Assembly: GCF_003353175.1 (NCBI RefSeq)
Contig: NZ_QHKS01000012.1
Coordinates: 202,120 to 266,119, forward strand
Length of the DNA stretch: 64,000 bases
DNA from: Paraburkholderia lacunae
GTDB lineage: Bacteria; Pseudomonadota; Gammaproteobacteria; Burkholderiales; Burkholderiaceae
Direction of reading: 5' to 3'
Part shown: piece by piece, positions 1 through 8,357 of the stretch
Layout of the letters: each line of letters starts with the position of its first letter
Position numbering within the stretch: the stretch's first letter is position 1
Position numbers and translations under genes: made by a program
Notes under the pieces: model-generated
Seen by the model: the letters and a program-made list of their open reading frames with translations, nothing else
What the model was told of the DNA's origin: nothing
Databases searched by the model: none

Positions 1-809
1 CGGGCTTTGTCGGTTATGGGATGCTCGATGCCGCCTGTCCCGGGCAGATCTTCACGTCGCCGACGCCGGACCAGATGATGTCCGCCGCGAGGGCCGTCGA
101 TGCCGGCGCGGGCGTGCTGTTCATCGTGAAGAACTACTCCGGAGACCTGATGAACTTCGAGATGGCGTCGGAGATGTCCGAGGTGCCGAACGCGATGGTG
201 CTGATCAACGACGACGTGGCCGTGGAAAACTCGAGCTACACGACTGGCCGCCGGGGCGTCGCGGGCGCGGTGATCGTCGAAAAGCTGGTGGGCAGCATGG
301 CCGAGAGCGGCGCGAATCTCGAACAATGCAAAGCCTTCGGCGACCGGATCAACAAGCGCACCGCGTCGATGGGCGTGGCGTTTACCAGTTGCACGGTGCC
401 GGCGGCCGGCACGCTGACGTTCAAGATCGGCGACGACGAAATCGAAGTGGGCGTCGGCATTCATGGCGAGCCCGGCCGGCGGCGCGCCAAGTTCGCGCCG
501 GCCGACGCGATCGCGGGCGAATTGCTCACGGCGATCACTGAGGACCTGAAGCCGGCGGCTGATGCGGAGTTGCTGGTGCTCGTCAATGGGCTAGGCGGGA
601 CGCCGCTTGGCGAGCTCTATCTGCTGTTCAACGCCACGCGTCTGTGGCTGGAGCAGCGCGGTCTGAGGATCGGCCGCGCGCAGGTTGGCGCATTGACGAC
701 GTCGCTCGAGATGGCGGGCGCGTCGATCACGCTGTGTGTGCTCGACGACGAGATGAAGCGTCACTGGGATAGCGCGGTGCATACGCCCGGACTGCGCTGG
801 GGAATGTAG
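1..809 (+). CDS. dhaK: Dihydroxyacetone kinase subunit DhaK (5' truncated by window)
   Basis: The open frame enters from the window edge (first full codon at base 3, reading GFVGYGMLDAACPG) and stops at 809. The text matches the DhaK dihydroxyacetone-binding subunit: a Gly-rich N-terminal loop, the KNYSGDLMNFEMA segment, a conserved DDVAVE stretch, and GIHGEPGRRR carrying the His that forms the hemiaminal with dihydroxyacetone. About 60 N-terminal residues lie outside. DhaK binds the triose and a separate DhaL domain supplies ATP or phosphate transfer. No DhaL follows here, so the partner would have to be upstream or fused elsewhere. The neighbour downstream is on the other strand. Confidence 0.9.
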   Translation, partial: GFVGYGMLDAACPGQIFTSPTPDQMMSAARAVDAGAGVLFIVKNYSGDLMNFEMASEMSEVPNAMVLINDDVAVENSSYTTGRRGVAGAVIVEKLVGSMAESGANLEQCKAFGDRINKRTASMGVAFTSCTVPAAGTLTFKIGDDEIEVGVGIHGEPGRRRAKFAPADAIAGELLTAITEDLKPAADAELLVLVNGLGGTPLGELYLLFNATRLWLEQRGLRIGRAQVGALTTSLEMAGASITLCVLDDEMKRHWDSAVHTPGLRWGM

Positions 810-902
810 GGGCAGGCAGCGCATCGGTGCGTCCGCGGTGACGCCGCTGGCAAGCGTTGTCCTGCCGTTCGACAGGCGTTGACGGCAGTTTGGTAGGGAA
901 TA

Positions 903-930
903 CCTTCGCTTCGCGGTTAGCCGGCGAAGG
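903..930. terminator. Weak hairpin after dhaK
   Basis: CCTTCGC (903-909) pairs with GCGAAGG (924-930), about 95 bases after the dhaK stop. A TTTTGACTTT stretch follows some ten bases later. It could be an inefficient terminator. The remaining 810-1085 gap shows no convincing gene. Confidence 0.25.
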
Positions 931-1085
931 CGCGGTGGTTTTGACTTTACTCCATTGAGACGCAACTAACGGTCAAGTTCGGCGCTCGCCTCCAAATAAC
1001 GCGGGGCCGCCTCGCTGGATACCTGAAGCGCGAACTGCTCGCGCGCGGCGCAGCGGCTATGCAGCGAAGCGACCCGTTACGCCAC

Positions 1086-1319
1086 TCAACGGTTACCGTC
1101 AAGCAGATCGCCGAGCAGGCCGTCAAATGCTGCTTGGGCGTCTTCGAGTTCCTGCAGCGCGGCGTCGAAGGTTTGCAGCGCGAATTGCGAAGGCTGGCCG
1201 CTGCCGGCGGGCGGAAATTGCGATTGCAGCGAAGCGAAGGCCGTCTGCACCCGTTTGGTGGCGGTCAAGACGCGCTCCATTGCCGCTGTTTCTTCGGCTC
1301 GCGCCTGTTCGTGATCCAT
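1086..1319 (-). CDS. Small hypothetical protein, helical
   Basis: 77 codons, start at 1319. The product (MDHEQARAEETAAMERV...) is rich in Ala, Glu, Gln and Leu and should be almost wholly alpha-helical, possibly a short coiled coil. It has no signal peptide, membrane segment or known motif. It lies downstream of the lrp-like gene on the same strand, with a 10-bp tandem repeat between them. Function unknown; coding status judged from clean amphipathic composition. Confidence 0.5.
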   Translation of the reverse strand: MDHEQARAEETAAMERVLTATKRVQTAFASLQSQFPPAGSGQPSQFALQTFDAALQELEDAQAAFDGLLGDLLDGNR

Positions 1320-1337
1320 GAAAACTCCGTATTCGTT

Positions 1338-1367
1338 TGGTTTCGTCTGGTTTCGTTCGGTTTCGTC
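1338..1367. repeat. Three tandem 10-bp repeats
   Basis: TGGTTTCGTC, TGGTTTCGTT and CGGTTTCGTC lie head to tail, followed by a partial TGG. They sit between the stop of the lrp-like gene and the start of the small helical gene, so they occupy the latter's upstream region. Confidence 0.7.
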
Positions 1368-1414
1368 TGGCCGGCTCGCGCCGTATCGAAGAGGGGACTA
1401 TGCCACGCCGGCGT

Positions 1415-1882
1415 TCAGGACAGCGGCAAGCCGCCGTTGGCCTTCACTTCCCGCAACGACAACGCCGACTCCACCGAGGTCACGCCCGGCAGACTGCGCA
1501 TTTCGTCGCGCATGAAGGTGCCGTAATCGTCGAGATCGCGCGCGACAACCTGCAGGATGTAGTCGGCGCTGCCCGATACGTTGTGGCACGCCAGAATCCG
1601 CGGAATTGCCTGCACTTCGCGCTCGAAGCGGGTGGCGACGGCGCGATCGTGCACGGCAAAGCGCACATAGACGAACGCCACCACTCCGAGGCCGAGCGCG
1701 GTGCGCGAGAGCATCGCGCGGTACTGATCGATATAGCCGTCGCTCTCCAGACGCTTGAGGCGGCGCGCACACGGCGTCTCGCTCAGGCCGACCGTTTCGG
1801 CTAGCCGCGCATTCGACATGCGGCCGTCGTTTTGCAGCGCGGCGAGGATGGCGCGGTCTGTTTTATCGAGGTCGGTGGCCAT
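1415..1882 (-). CDS. Lrp/AsnC family transcriptional regulator
   Basis: 155 residues, the usual Lrp length. The N-terminus (LDKTDRAILAALQNDGRMS followed by LAETVGLSETPCARRLKRLE) is the classic Lrp winged helix-turn-helix. The C-terminal half is the RAM/AsnC effector-binding fold, with VSGSADYILQVVARDLDDY and a typical SxxxL ending. It is divergent from the LysE-type exporter across an AT-rich 155-bp gap, a common arrangement in which the regulator senses an amino acid and controls its exporter. That regulatory link is inferred from position. Confidence 0.9.
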   Translation of the reverse strand: MATDLDKTDRAILAALQNDGRMSNARLAETVGLSETPCARRLKRLESDGYIDQYRAMLSRTALGLGVVAFVYVRFAVHDRAVATRFEREVQAIPRILACHNVSGSADYILQVVARDLDDYGTFMRDEMRSLPGVTSVESALSLREVKANGGLPLS

Positions 1883-2037
1883 CGCTGATCTTCGTTTGTG
1901 TTCGGTTAGCGGGAAGCATGATTTAAGTGCGAAATATTAGCGCATTCTGCCAAAAATTACGCATCCTACCCGGCAATTCGCCAGCAAACCCTCCGTCGAC
2001 GATAGCAACATAGAGCCCTTGAAAACGCGAGGCTCCC

Positions 2038-2667
2038 ATGATTTCTGCACATCTTCTGATCGTCTATACGGCGGCACTGTTCGTGGTCTATGCGGTGCCC
2101 GGACCGGATATGGCGCTGGTTCTGCAAACCAGTATTGGGCGCGGCGTGCGCAGCGGCTTCGCTGCGGCCGGCGGCCTCGGACTGGCGCGCGCGGCGCACG
2201 TCACGCTCTCGGCATGCGGTGTGGCCGCCCTGTTGCGCAGCGCGCCGTGGCTGTACGAAGTGGTGCGCTACGGCGGCGCGGTTTATCTCGCGTGGGTCGG
2301 CATCCAGATCTTTCGCTCGCCGGTGTTCGCGTTGTCCGAAGGCGGCGCGGCGAGCGCCGAATCGCGGCCTTTGCGTGCCGCCTTCGTCAAGGGTTTGCTG
2401 ACCAATCTGCTGAACCCGAAAGCGCTGCTGTTCTGCTCGGTGCTGTTGCCGCAGTTCGTACGGCCAGAGGCCGGGCCGGTGGCATGGCAGATGATCGAAC
2501 TGGGTCTGGTGCTGCTCGCCATCGGCGCATGCTTCGACATCATGTATGCGATCGGCGCCGCGCGCATCGCCGGCTGGATGCGTGCCCATCCGCTCGCGCA
2601 AACGCTGCAGCGCTGGACTTTCTCCGCGACGCTGATCGGCTTCGCGCTGCGCCTTTCGCTGGATTGA
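2038..2667 (+). CDS. LysE/RhtB family amino acid exporter
   Basis: 209 residues, all hydrophobic helices, the size of RhtB family proteins. The N-terminal VYAVPGPDMALVLQTSIGRG is the diagnostic RhtB signature (PGP followed by a Gly-rich turn). The internal KGLLTNLLNPKALLF is the second conserved loop. It should be an inner-membrane exporter of amino acids or homoserine-lactone-like compounds. It is divergent from the Lrp regulator, its probable controller. Substrate cannot be told from sequence. Confidence 0.88.
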   Translation: MISAHLLIVYTAALFVVYAVPGPDMALVLQTSIGRGVRSGFAAAGGLGLARAAHVTLSACGVAALLRSAPWLYEVVRYGGAVYLAWVGIQIFRSPVFALSEGGAASAESRPLRAAFVKGLLTNLLNPKALLFCSVLLPQFVRPEAGPVAWQMIELGLVLLAIGACFDIMYAIGAARIAGWMRAHPLAQTLQRWTFSATLIGFALRLSLD

Positions 2668-2680
2668 GGCGGCGCGCGGC

Positions 2681-2854
2681 TCACCTGTTCAGCTTGTGCT
2701 CGCGCCGCGAGCGATCCCCGATGATTTCGCGGCGATGCTTGTCTTTCATCTTCTTCCAGCTTTTGCATTCGTCGCGGGTGCGCAGGCAGCCGACGCAGAA
2801 TCCGGTCTTGCCGTCGAACTTGCAGATGTCGATACAGGGTGATTCGATGCTCAT
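2681..2854 (-). CDS. DUF1289 domain protein
   Basis: 57 residues from the ATG at 2854. An upstream ATG at 2914 would add 20 residues of non-family sequence. The product starts MSIESPCIDICKFDGKTGFCVGCLRT, with four Cys spaced as in DUF1289 (CxxxCxxxx...CxGC), then a basic tail. The Cys suggest a small metal or Fe-S site; biochemical function is unknown. It is convergent with the exporter, 13 bases from its stop. Confidence 0.8.
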   Translation of the reverse strand: MSIESPCIDICKFDGKTGFCVGCLRTRDECKSWKKMKDKHRREIIGDRSRREHKLNR

Positions 2855-3010
2855 GAGAGTCGGTGAATGGGCAATGGTGAGGGCGACTGTTGCATGGACC
2901 ATGCCCACGCGCAAAGTGATTGTGTTAATAAAGCCGATAGATGGATGCGCAAGCGCATAGGCAACCGCCTATGCTCGCGGCCACACAATCACTTGCTTCC
3001 TTTTCTCTTG

Positions 3011-3331
3011 ATGAAAACTTTTCTGCTGTACGCCGTGACCGCCGTTGCCGAAATCGTCGGTTGCTATTTGCCGTGGCGCTGGCTGAAGGAGGGCGGCTCC
3101 GCATGGCTGCTGGTGCCCGGCGCGCTCAGTCTCGCATTGTTCGCGTGGTTACTGACGCTGCACGGCACCGCCGCGGGCCGCATCTACGCGGCGTACGGCG
3201 GTGTGTACGTGGCAGTGGCGATTGTCTGGTTATGGTGCGTCGACAAAGTGCGCCCCACGCTATGGGATGCGGCCGGCGTCGCGTTCACGCTGGCCGGCAT
3301 GGCGATCATCGCGTTCCAGCCGCGCGTCTGA
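3011..3331 (+). CDS. YnfA/UPF0060 family membrane protein
   Basis: 106 residues from the ATG at 3011; the frame is open further upstream but that part is not family-like. Four hydrophobic helices are evident. AVAEIVGCYLPWRWLKEG, the AAYGGVYVA segment and WDAAGVAFTLAGMAIIAF are characteristic of YnfA (UPF0060), a small-multidrug-resistance-like family within the drug/metabolite transporter superfamily. Substrate unknown. Confidence 0.88.
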   Translation: MKTFLLYAVTAVAEIVGCYLPWRWLKEGGSAWLLVPGALSLALFAWLLTLHGTAAGRIYAAYGGVYVAVAIVWLWCVDKVRPTLWDAAGVAFTLAGMAIIAFQPRV

Positions 3332-3402
3332 CAGCGTGCATGCGATGCAGCTCTCATACAGCTCTCATGCAGCGTCGCACGCAACGGCGCGCAAGCCGCT
3401 TC

Positions 3403-3912
3403 TTACTTGATGCCGCCCAGGTAGTCGAGCTTGCCGAGTTCAACGCCGTTGTGACGCAGGATGTCGTAAGCCGTCGTGACGTGAAAATAAAAGTTCGGCA
3501 GCACGAAGCCCAGCAGATACGACAACCCCGTAAACTCGATCGGGCCGGTGCGCATTTTCAGCGTGATGCTCCGCTGTTCCGCGCCGTCGATCTGCTCCGC
3601 ATTGAATTCCTTCAGATAATCAATCGTCTTTTGTAGGCGGGCATGCAGTTCGTCGAAGGTCTGTTCGACGTCTTCGTACTTCGGCGCTTCGACACCGGCG
3701 AGACGCGCGGCGCAACCCTTGGCTGTGTCGCTGGCGATATAGACCTGGCGCGTCAGCGGCAGCATGTCCGGAGCGAGCCGGGCATTCGTGAACACGGATG
3801 GGTCGATCTGTTTTTCCGCAGCGTGCGCCTGGGCTTTGCCGAGAATGGCTTGCAGATTGGTTAGGCCGCGCACCAGCACGGGCACTGATGCTTGATACAT
3901 CGTAATGGACAT
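3403..3912 (-). CDS. DUF1993 family protein
   Basis: 169 residues from the ATG at 3912, preceded by AGGAG five bases upstream, which rules out the longer frame from 4017. MSITMYQASVPVLVRGLTNL and the C-terminal LGFVLPNFYFHVTTAYDILRHNGVELGKLDYLG match the DUF1993 family, which has a DinB-like four-helix look. It probably is a cytoplasmic protein of unknown activity. Confidence 0.85.
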   Translation of the reverse strand: MSITMYQASVPVLVRGLTNLQAILGKAQAHAAEKQIDPSVFTNARLAPDMLPLTRQVYIASDTAKGCAARLAGVEAPKYEDVEQTFDELHARLQKTIDYLKEFNAEQIDGAEQRSITLKMRTGPIEFTGLSYLLGFVLPNFYFHVTTAYDILRHNGVELGKLDYLGGIK

Positions 3913-4220
3913 GGGGCTCCTCTGACTCTTCGATCGTGCGCGCGGACGGCGCGCGAGGCAATGCAACGGCTGGATTGCCGCTGCAGCATCATAGCGCGAG
4001 CAGTGCGCATCGCGCACTGGCCGGGCACGGCGTTAGCCATTCGGACAACTGCCGCGCATGTCGGAACTGTGGTCGAATGCATTTGTCGGACGGCTTGGCG
4101 CAGTTCTTGAAACAGCGACCCGCCGCCGGTTCGAGGCGGGGAGCGTGTGCCGGTGTGCACCATGCCCAGGTTTGTCTTGTGGTAGCCGCCGTCACGCTAA
4201 CAGGAGGGAGGGTCGATATC

Positions 4221-5777
4221 ATGGCCGACAAGCATCCGCTGCCGGGAAGCGAGCGAACGGTAGAGCAAGGTTCGAAAGTCGTAGGGCAATGCGATCCCAC
4301 TGAACGGATCGAGGTCTTCGTGATGCTGCGCCGTAAGCAGCAGGCATCGTTCGATGCGTTGATGAGCAAGATCGAGTCTGGCGACCCGAGCGTCAAGCCG
4401 CTGTCGCGCGAGGAGTTTGCAAGGGACTACGGCGCGGCGCCGGAGGACATCGCCAAGGTGCAAGCCTTTGCGGCCGAGCATGGCCTGACGGTGGTGCGCG
4501 AGGACCCGGCGGCGCGCTCGGTGCTGCTGAGCGGCACAATCGCGCAGTTCCAGACCGCGTTTGCTGTGCAGTTGCAGCACTACGAGCATCATTCGGCCGG
4601 CCAGTTCCGCGGCCGCACCGGCACGATCAGCGTGCCGGACGATTTGCACGGCGTGGTCGAGGCCGTGCTGGGGCTCGACAACCGGCCGCAGGCGCGGCCG
4701 CATTTTCGTATCCGGCCGCCGTTCCAGCCGGCCCGGGCGCCGCAGGCTTCTTTCACGCCGCCCCAACTCGCGTCGCTCTACCATTTTCCGCAAGGCGACG
4801 GCAGCGGGCAGTGCGTCGGCATCATCGAACTTGGCGGCGGCTACGTGAACTCCGACCTCAAAACCTATTTCGCGAGTCTCGGCGTCCACTCGCCGACGGT
4901 GAAGTCGGTCGGCGTCGATCAGGGCGGCAACCAGCCGACCGGCGACCCGAATGGCCCGGACGGCGAAGTCACGCTCGACATCGAAATCGTCGGCGCGATT
5001 GCCCCGGGCGCGACGATTGCGGTGTATTTCACGCAGAACAGCGACGCCGGTTTCATCGACGCGGTGAGCCGCGCGGTGCACGACACAACCAATAAGCCCT
5101 CGGTGATCTCGATCAGTTGGGGCGGGCCGGAGTCGAATTGGACCAACCAGTCGCTGCAGGCCTTCAACAGCGTGCTGCAGGCCGCGGCGACGCTTGGTGT
5201 GACCGTGTGCGCCGCGTCGGGCGACAGCGGTTCGAGCGACGGTCTGGGCGGCGATCACGTCGACTTTCCGGCGTCGAGCCCTTATGTGCTGGCGTGCGGC
5301 GGGACGCGCGTGACTGCGTCGGGCGCGTCGATTTCGACCGAAGTGGTGTGGAACGACGGCGCAGGCGGCGGCGCGAGCGGCGGTGGCGTGAGTCAGGCGT
5401 TTCCGGTGCCGGTGTGGCAAGAAGGTTTGTCGTCGACGGATACAGGCGGCAGCAAGACGCCGCTTGGCGGGCGCGGCGTGCCGGACGTGTCCGGCGACGC
5501 CTCGCCTGTCACCGGCTACAGCGTGTTGATCGACGGCACGCAAACGGTGGTGGGCGGCACCAGTGCGGTCGCGCCGCTGTGGGCCGGGCTGATTGCGCGA
5601 ATCAATGCGGCGAAAGGGCAGCCGGCCGGGTTCATCAACCCGAAGCTGTACAACACCGCGGGCGTCTGCAAGGACATCACGCAAGGCAACAACGGCAGAT
5701 TTGCCGCGTCGGTCGGCTGGGATGCGTGCACGGGACTCGGCAGTCCCAATGGCCAGAAGGTGGCAGCGGCACTATAG
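4221..5777 (+). CDS. Sedolisin-type (S53) serine-carboxyl peptidase precursor
   Basis: 518 residues. The start at 4221 is set by GGAGGGAGG upstream; the open frame extends 285 bases further without family character. Residues 1-170 form the pro-kumamolisin activation domain (RIEVFVMLRRK, then FAAEHGLTV). The catalytic domain holds Glu249 and Asp253 in GEVTLDIE, the oxyanion segment SISWGGPES, and Ser448 in GGTSAVAP. The E-x3-D plus Ser spacing agrees with kumamolisin. The C-terminal KDITQG...GWDACTGLGSPNG is the calcium site. These peptidases work at acid pH after self-removal of the prodomain. No clear Sec signal is seen. An S10 carboxypeptidase gene follows 85 bases later. Confidence 0.93.
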   Translation: MADKHPLPGSERTVEQGSKVVGQCDPTERIEVFVMLRRKQQASFDALMSKIESGDPSVKPLSREEFARDYGAAPEDIAKVQAFAAEHGLTVVREDPAARSVLLSGTIAQFQTAFAVQLQHYEHHSAGQFRGRTGTISVPDDLHGVVEAVLGLDNRPQARPHFRIRPPFQPARAPQASFTPPQLASLYHFPQGDGSGQCVGIIELGGGYVNSDLKTYFASLGVHSPTVKSVGVDQGGNQPTGDPNGPDGEVTLDIEIVGAIAPGATIAVYFTQNSDAGFIDAVSRAVHDTTNKPSVISISWGGPESNWTNQSLQAFNSVLQAAATLGVTVCAASGDSGSSDGLGGDHVDFPASSPYVLACGGTRVTASGASISTEVVWNDGAGGGASGGGVSQAFPVPVWQEGLSSTDTGGSKTPLGGRGVPDVSGDASPVTGYSVLIDGTQTVVGGTSAVAPLWAGLIARINAAKGQPAGFINPKLYNTAGVCKDITQGNNGRFAASVGWDACTGLGSPNGQKVAAAL

Positions 5778-5862
5778 TCTGAAGACATACGAACTACACG
5801 ACACGCAAGACCACACAGACTACACAGACTACACAAGACGTTAACGAATCCATGGAGCGATC

Positions 5863-7533
5863 ATGACGAATACCGAGTCAGCTTCCGTTAGTCCGCAGTC
5901 GCCACACAATTCTCACGCGTCACCCGCGCCGGCGGCAGCGAGCGCGCCGCATCTCGCCGGCGACCAGCCATTTTTCGATCCGGTCGCCTACGGTAACGGA
6001 CCAGACGATTCCGTCACCGAAACCGCTGAAACCGCCGCGATCACGCACCATTCGGTCACGATCGGCGGGCACAAGATCAACTACACGGCGACTGCCGGTC
6101 ACCTCGTGATCGTCGATCCGAGCAGTTCGCAGCCCGAGGCGAGGATGTTCTACGTCGCCTTCACGCAGGACAACCAGAAGGAGGAGACCCGGCCGCTGAC
6201 GTTTTTCTATAACGGCGGGCCGGGTTCGTCCGCGGTGTTCGTGCTGCTCGGCTCGTTCGCACCGCGCCGCATCAAGACCTCGATGCCGGACTTTACGCCG
6301 CCCGCACCGTACTCGATGGAGGACAACCCGGACAGCCTGCTCGACAAGAGCGATCTCGTGTTCATCAACCCGGTCGGCACCGGCTACTCGGCGGCCATCG
6401 CGCCGAAGAAGAACCGCGACTTCTGGGGCGTCGACCAGGACGCGAACTCGATCAAGCAGTTCATCAAGCGCTTTCTGACAAAGAACAACCGCTGGAATTC
6501 GCCGAAGTATCTGTTCGGCGAGTCGTACGGGACGGCGCGCAGTTGCGTGCTGGCGTACCGGCTGCATGAAGACGGTGTCGATCTGAACGGCATCACGCTG
6601 CAATCGTCGATTCTCGATTACACGCAGTCCGGCAATCCGGTCGGCACCTTGCCCACCGCCGCCGCGGACGCGTGGTATCACAAGAAACTCGGCATCGCGC
6701 CGCGTCCGACCGATCTCGGCGCGTTTGCCGAAGAAGTGGCGCAGTTCGCGCGCACCGATTATCTGGCGGCGCTGCGCAAGTTCCCGACTACCGATTCGGC
6801 AACGGTCGACAAACTCAGCGAATACACCGGCATCGACAAAACCACCTTGCTTGCGTGGAGCCTCGATATCGCGTCGTATGACAGCCGCGGCAATTCGCTG
6901 TTTTTGACCACGCTGCTGAAGGCGCAAGGTCTCGCGCTCGGTGCGTATGACGGGCGGGTGACGGCGATCGACACCGGCATCGCCGGCAAGATCGACCCGA
7001 ACTCCGGCGGCAACGATCCGACCATGACGGCGGTTTCCGGCGTCTATACGACCATGTGGAACGTGTACCTGAACGAGCAGTTGAAATACACGTCGAATTC
7101 GGCGTTCACGGACCTCAACGACCAGGCGTTCCAGTATTGGGACTTCGGCCACATCGACCCGACGGGCGCGCAGAAGGGGCTCGACGATAAAGGCAACGTG
7201 ATTCTGTACACCGCCGGGGACCTCGCCGCAGTGATGGCGCTCAATCCCGATCTGAAAGTGCTGTCGGCGAACGGTTTTTTCGACTTCGTCACGCCGTTCT
7301 ATCAGACCGTGATCGACCTGCAGCAGATGCCGCTTCTGAGTCAGCAGATCCGGCAAAACCTGTCGGCGCGCTTTTATCCGTCGGGGCACATGGTCTATCT
7401 CGACGGCGGGTCGCGCACCGCGCTCAAAGCAGACCTCGCGAAAATGTATGACGCGACCGTGTCCAATACCCAGGCGCTAGGCCGCATCCGCGCTTTGCAG
7501 GCTCGCGTGGCGAAGCAGGCGCAACCCTCCTGA
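5863..7533 (+). CDS. S10 family serine carboxypeptidase
   Basis: 556 residues with a GGAGCG ribosome site. FFYNGGPGSSAVF is the S10 oxyanion region. The catalytic triad reads Ser221 (GESYGT), Asp474 (NGFFDFVTPF) and His509 (SGHMVYLDG). The alpha/beta-hydrolase carboxypeptidase removes C-terminal residues, usually at acid pH. The first 45 residues are low-complexity Ser/Ala/Pro rather than a standard signal peptide, so export is uncertain. Together with the adjacent sedolisin it would give endo- then exo-cleavage of proteins in an acidic setting. Short CACAGACTA repeats lie in the 85-bp gap between the two genes. Confidence 0.93.
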   Translation: MTNTESASVSPQSPHNSHASPAPAAASAPHLAGDQPFFDPVAYGNGPDDSVTETAETAAITHHSVTIGGHKINYTATAGHLVIVDPSSSQPEARMFYVAFTQDNQKEETRPLTFFYNGGPGSSAVFVLLGSFAPRRIKTSMPDFTPPAPYSMEDNPDSLLDKSDLVFINPVGTGYSAAIAPKKNRDFWGVDQDANSIKQFIKRFLTKNNRWNSPKYLFGESYGTARSCVLAYRLHEDGVDLNGITLQSSILDYTQSGNPVGTLPTAAADAWYHKKLGIAPRPTDLGAFAEEVAQFARTDYLAALRKFPTTDSATVDKLSEYTGIDKTTLLAWSLDIASYDSRGNSLFLTTLLKAQGLALGAYDGRVTAIDTGIAGKIDPNSGGNDPTMTAVSGVYTTMWNVYLNEQLKYTSNSAFTDLNDQAFQYWDFGHIDPTGAQKGLDDKGNVILYTAGDLAAVMALNPDLKVLSANGFFDFVTPFYQTVIDLQQMPLLSQQIRQNLSARFYPSGHMVYLDGGSRTALKADLAKMYDATVSNTQALGRIRALQARVAKQAQPS

Positions 7534-7634
7534 CTGCCGGTGAGCGGCGCGCGGCGATGGCGCCACTGTTTCCGGCGGGCGGGCGCGGTCTTGCCCAGTG
7601 CATGCGCCACGGCCAGACCGCGCCGCTGCGACCG

Positions 7635-7669
7635 GCGCATACCGCTAAAGCGAGCTCAGCGGTATGCGC
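7635..7669. terminator. Strong hairpin between S10 gene and small ORF
   Basis: GCGCATACCGCT (7635-7646) and AGCGGTATGCGC (7658-7669) form a perfect 12-bp stem with an 11-base loop, 100 bases after the carboxypeptidase stop. There is no T-run, so it may be an mRNA-stabilising or Rho-assisted end rather than an intrinsic terminator. The rest of 7534-7849 shows no gene. Confidence 0.5.
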
Positions 7670-7849
7670 GGGCGCGGTGCCGGGCCTGCACCGCTGAATA
7701 AGCATTGGTATTTTGGATTTTGCCCGCGCTTATTCGGGTACAGTCCATTAACGGATGTTTTAAGCCGTTTTCATGACAACGTGTCGCATCGCTTTTGCTG
7801 TCGATTGTGGCTATCCTGAAACAGGACGAAATTCGAAGGAGAGATTTAA

Positions 7850-8017
7850 ATGACGGCCTTCTATCTGTCGTTGGTCGCGCTGGTCACATCAGGTGCCGCG
7901 GGAGCAGCATTTATCCGTCAGCTTGCCGCCGCTCAGGCCAGGCAGCGTGGCGCGCTGCGACCGGTGCCCGTGCATACCGCCGGCCGCGGTACGGACCGTC
8001 GCACGAGCCGAGGGTAG
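7850..8017 (+). CDS. Small membrane-anchored hypothetical peptide
   Basis: 55 codons, preceded by a near-perfect AAGGAGAG ribosome site. The product begins MTAFYLSLVALVTSGAAGAAF, a hydrophobic stretch that is either a membrane anchor or a signal peptide, then a basic Arg-rich tail. It ends five bases before the RNA-binding protein gene, with which it is probably co-transcribed. No recognised family. Confidence 0.5.
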   Translation: MTAFYLSLVALVTSGAAGAAFIRQLAAAQARQRGALRPVPVHTAGRGTDRRTSRG

Positions 8018-8022
8018 CCGGC

Positions 8023-8289
8023 ATGAACCTGATCGTGCGCAACATCGCGGAATCGTGCAGCGAGCAGGAAGTGCGCGAATTTCTTAAGCGCGAGCTTGGC
8101 CATTACGCGAAAAACGTCGAAGTGGTGGATGCCGGCAAACCCGGCGCGTACGCCACCGTCGAACTGGGCGCGCAAGTGCCCTATGTGGGCGAGGTGATCG
8201 CCCGGCAGATTCACGGCAAGCATTTGGGCGGTCTGGCGCTCGAAGCGAGCGCCGATCTGTTCAGCGACGAGCCACCTGGCGCGCGCTGA
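8023..8289 (+). CDS. Small RRM-like RNA-binding protein
   Basis: 88 residues. The opening MNLIVRNIAESCSEQEVREFL has the RNP2-type strand and following helix of an RNA-recognition motif. A weaker RNP1-like strand is GAYATVEL, and the last strand is LGGLALEAS. One RRM fold fills the whole protein. It lacks the usual aromatic residues of RNP1, so RNA binding is likely but not certain. It follows the small membrane peptide by five bases. Confidence 0.65.
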   Translation: MNLIVRNIAESCSEQEVREFLKRELGHYAKNVEVVDAGKPGAYATVELGAQVPYVGEVIARQIHGKHLGGLALEASADLFSDEPPGAR

Positions 8290-8357
8290 ATAACCACAGC
8301 CGTCCCGTTCGAATCAGGTGCGCGTGAACGCGCATCCGGTTTGTCACCTTCCTTCTT

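Noticed and set aside
4197..5684. Long minus-strand frame opposite the sedolisin gene
   Set aside because: Arg/His-rich shadow frame with no motif; the plus strand has a full catalytic set.
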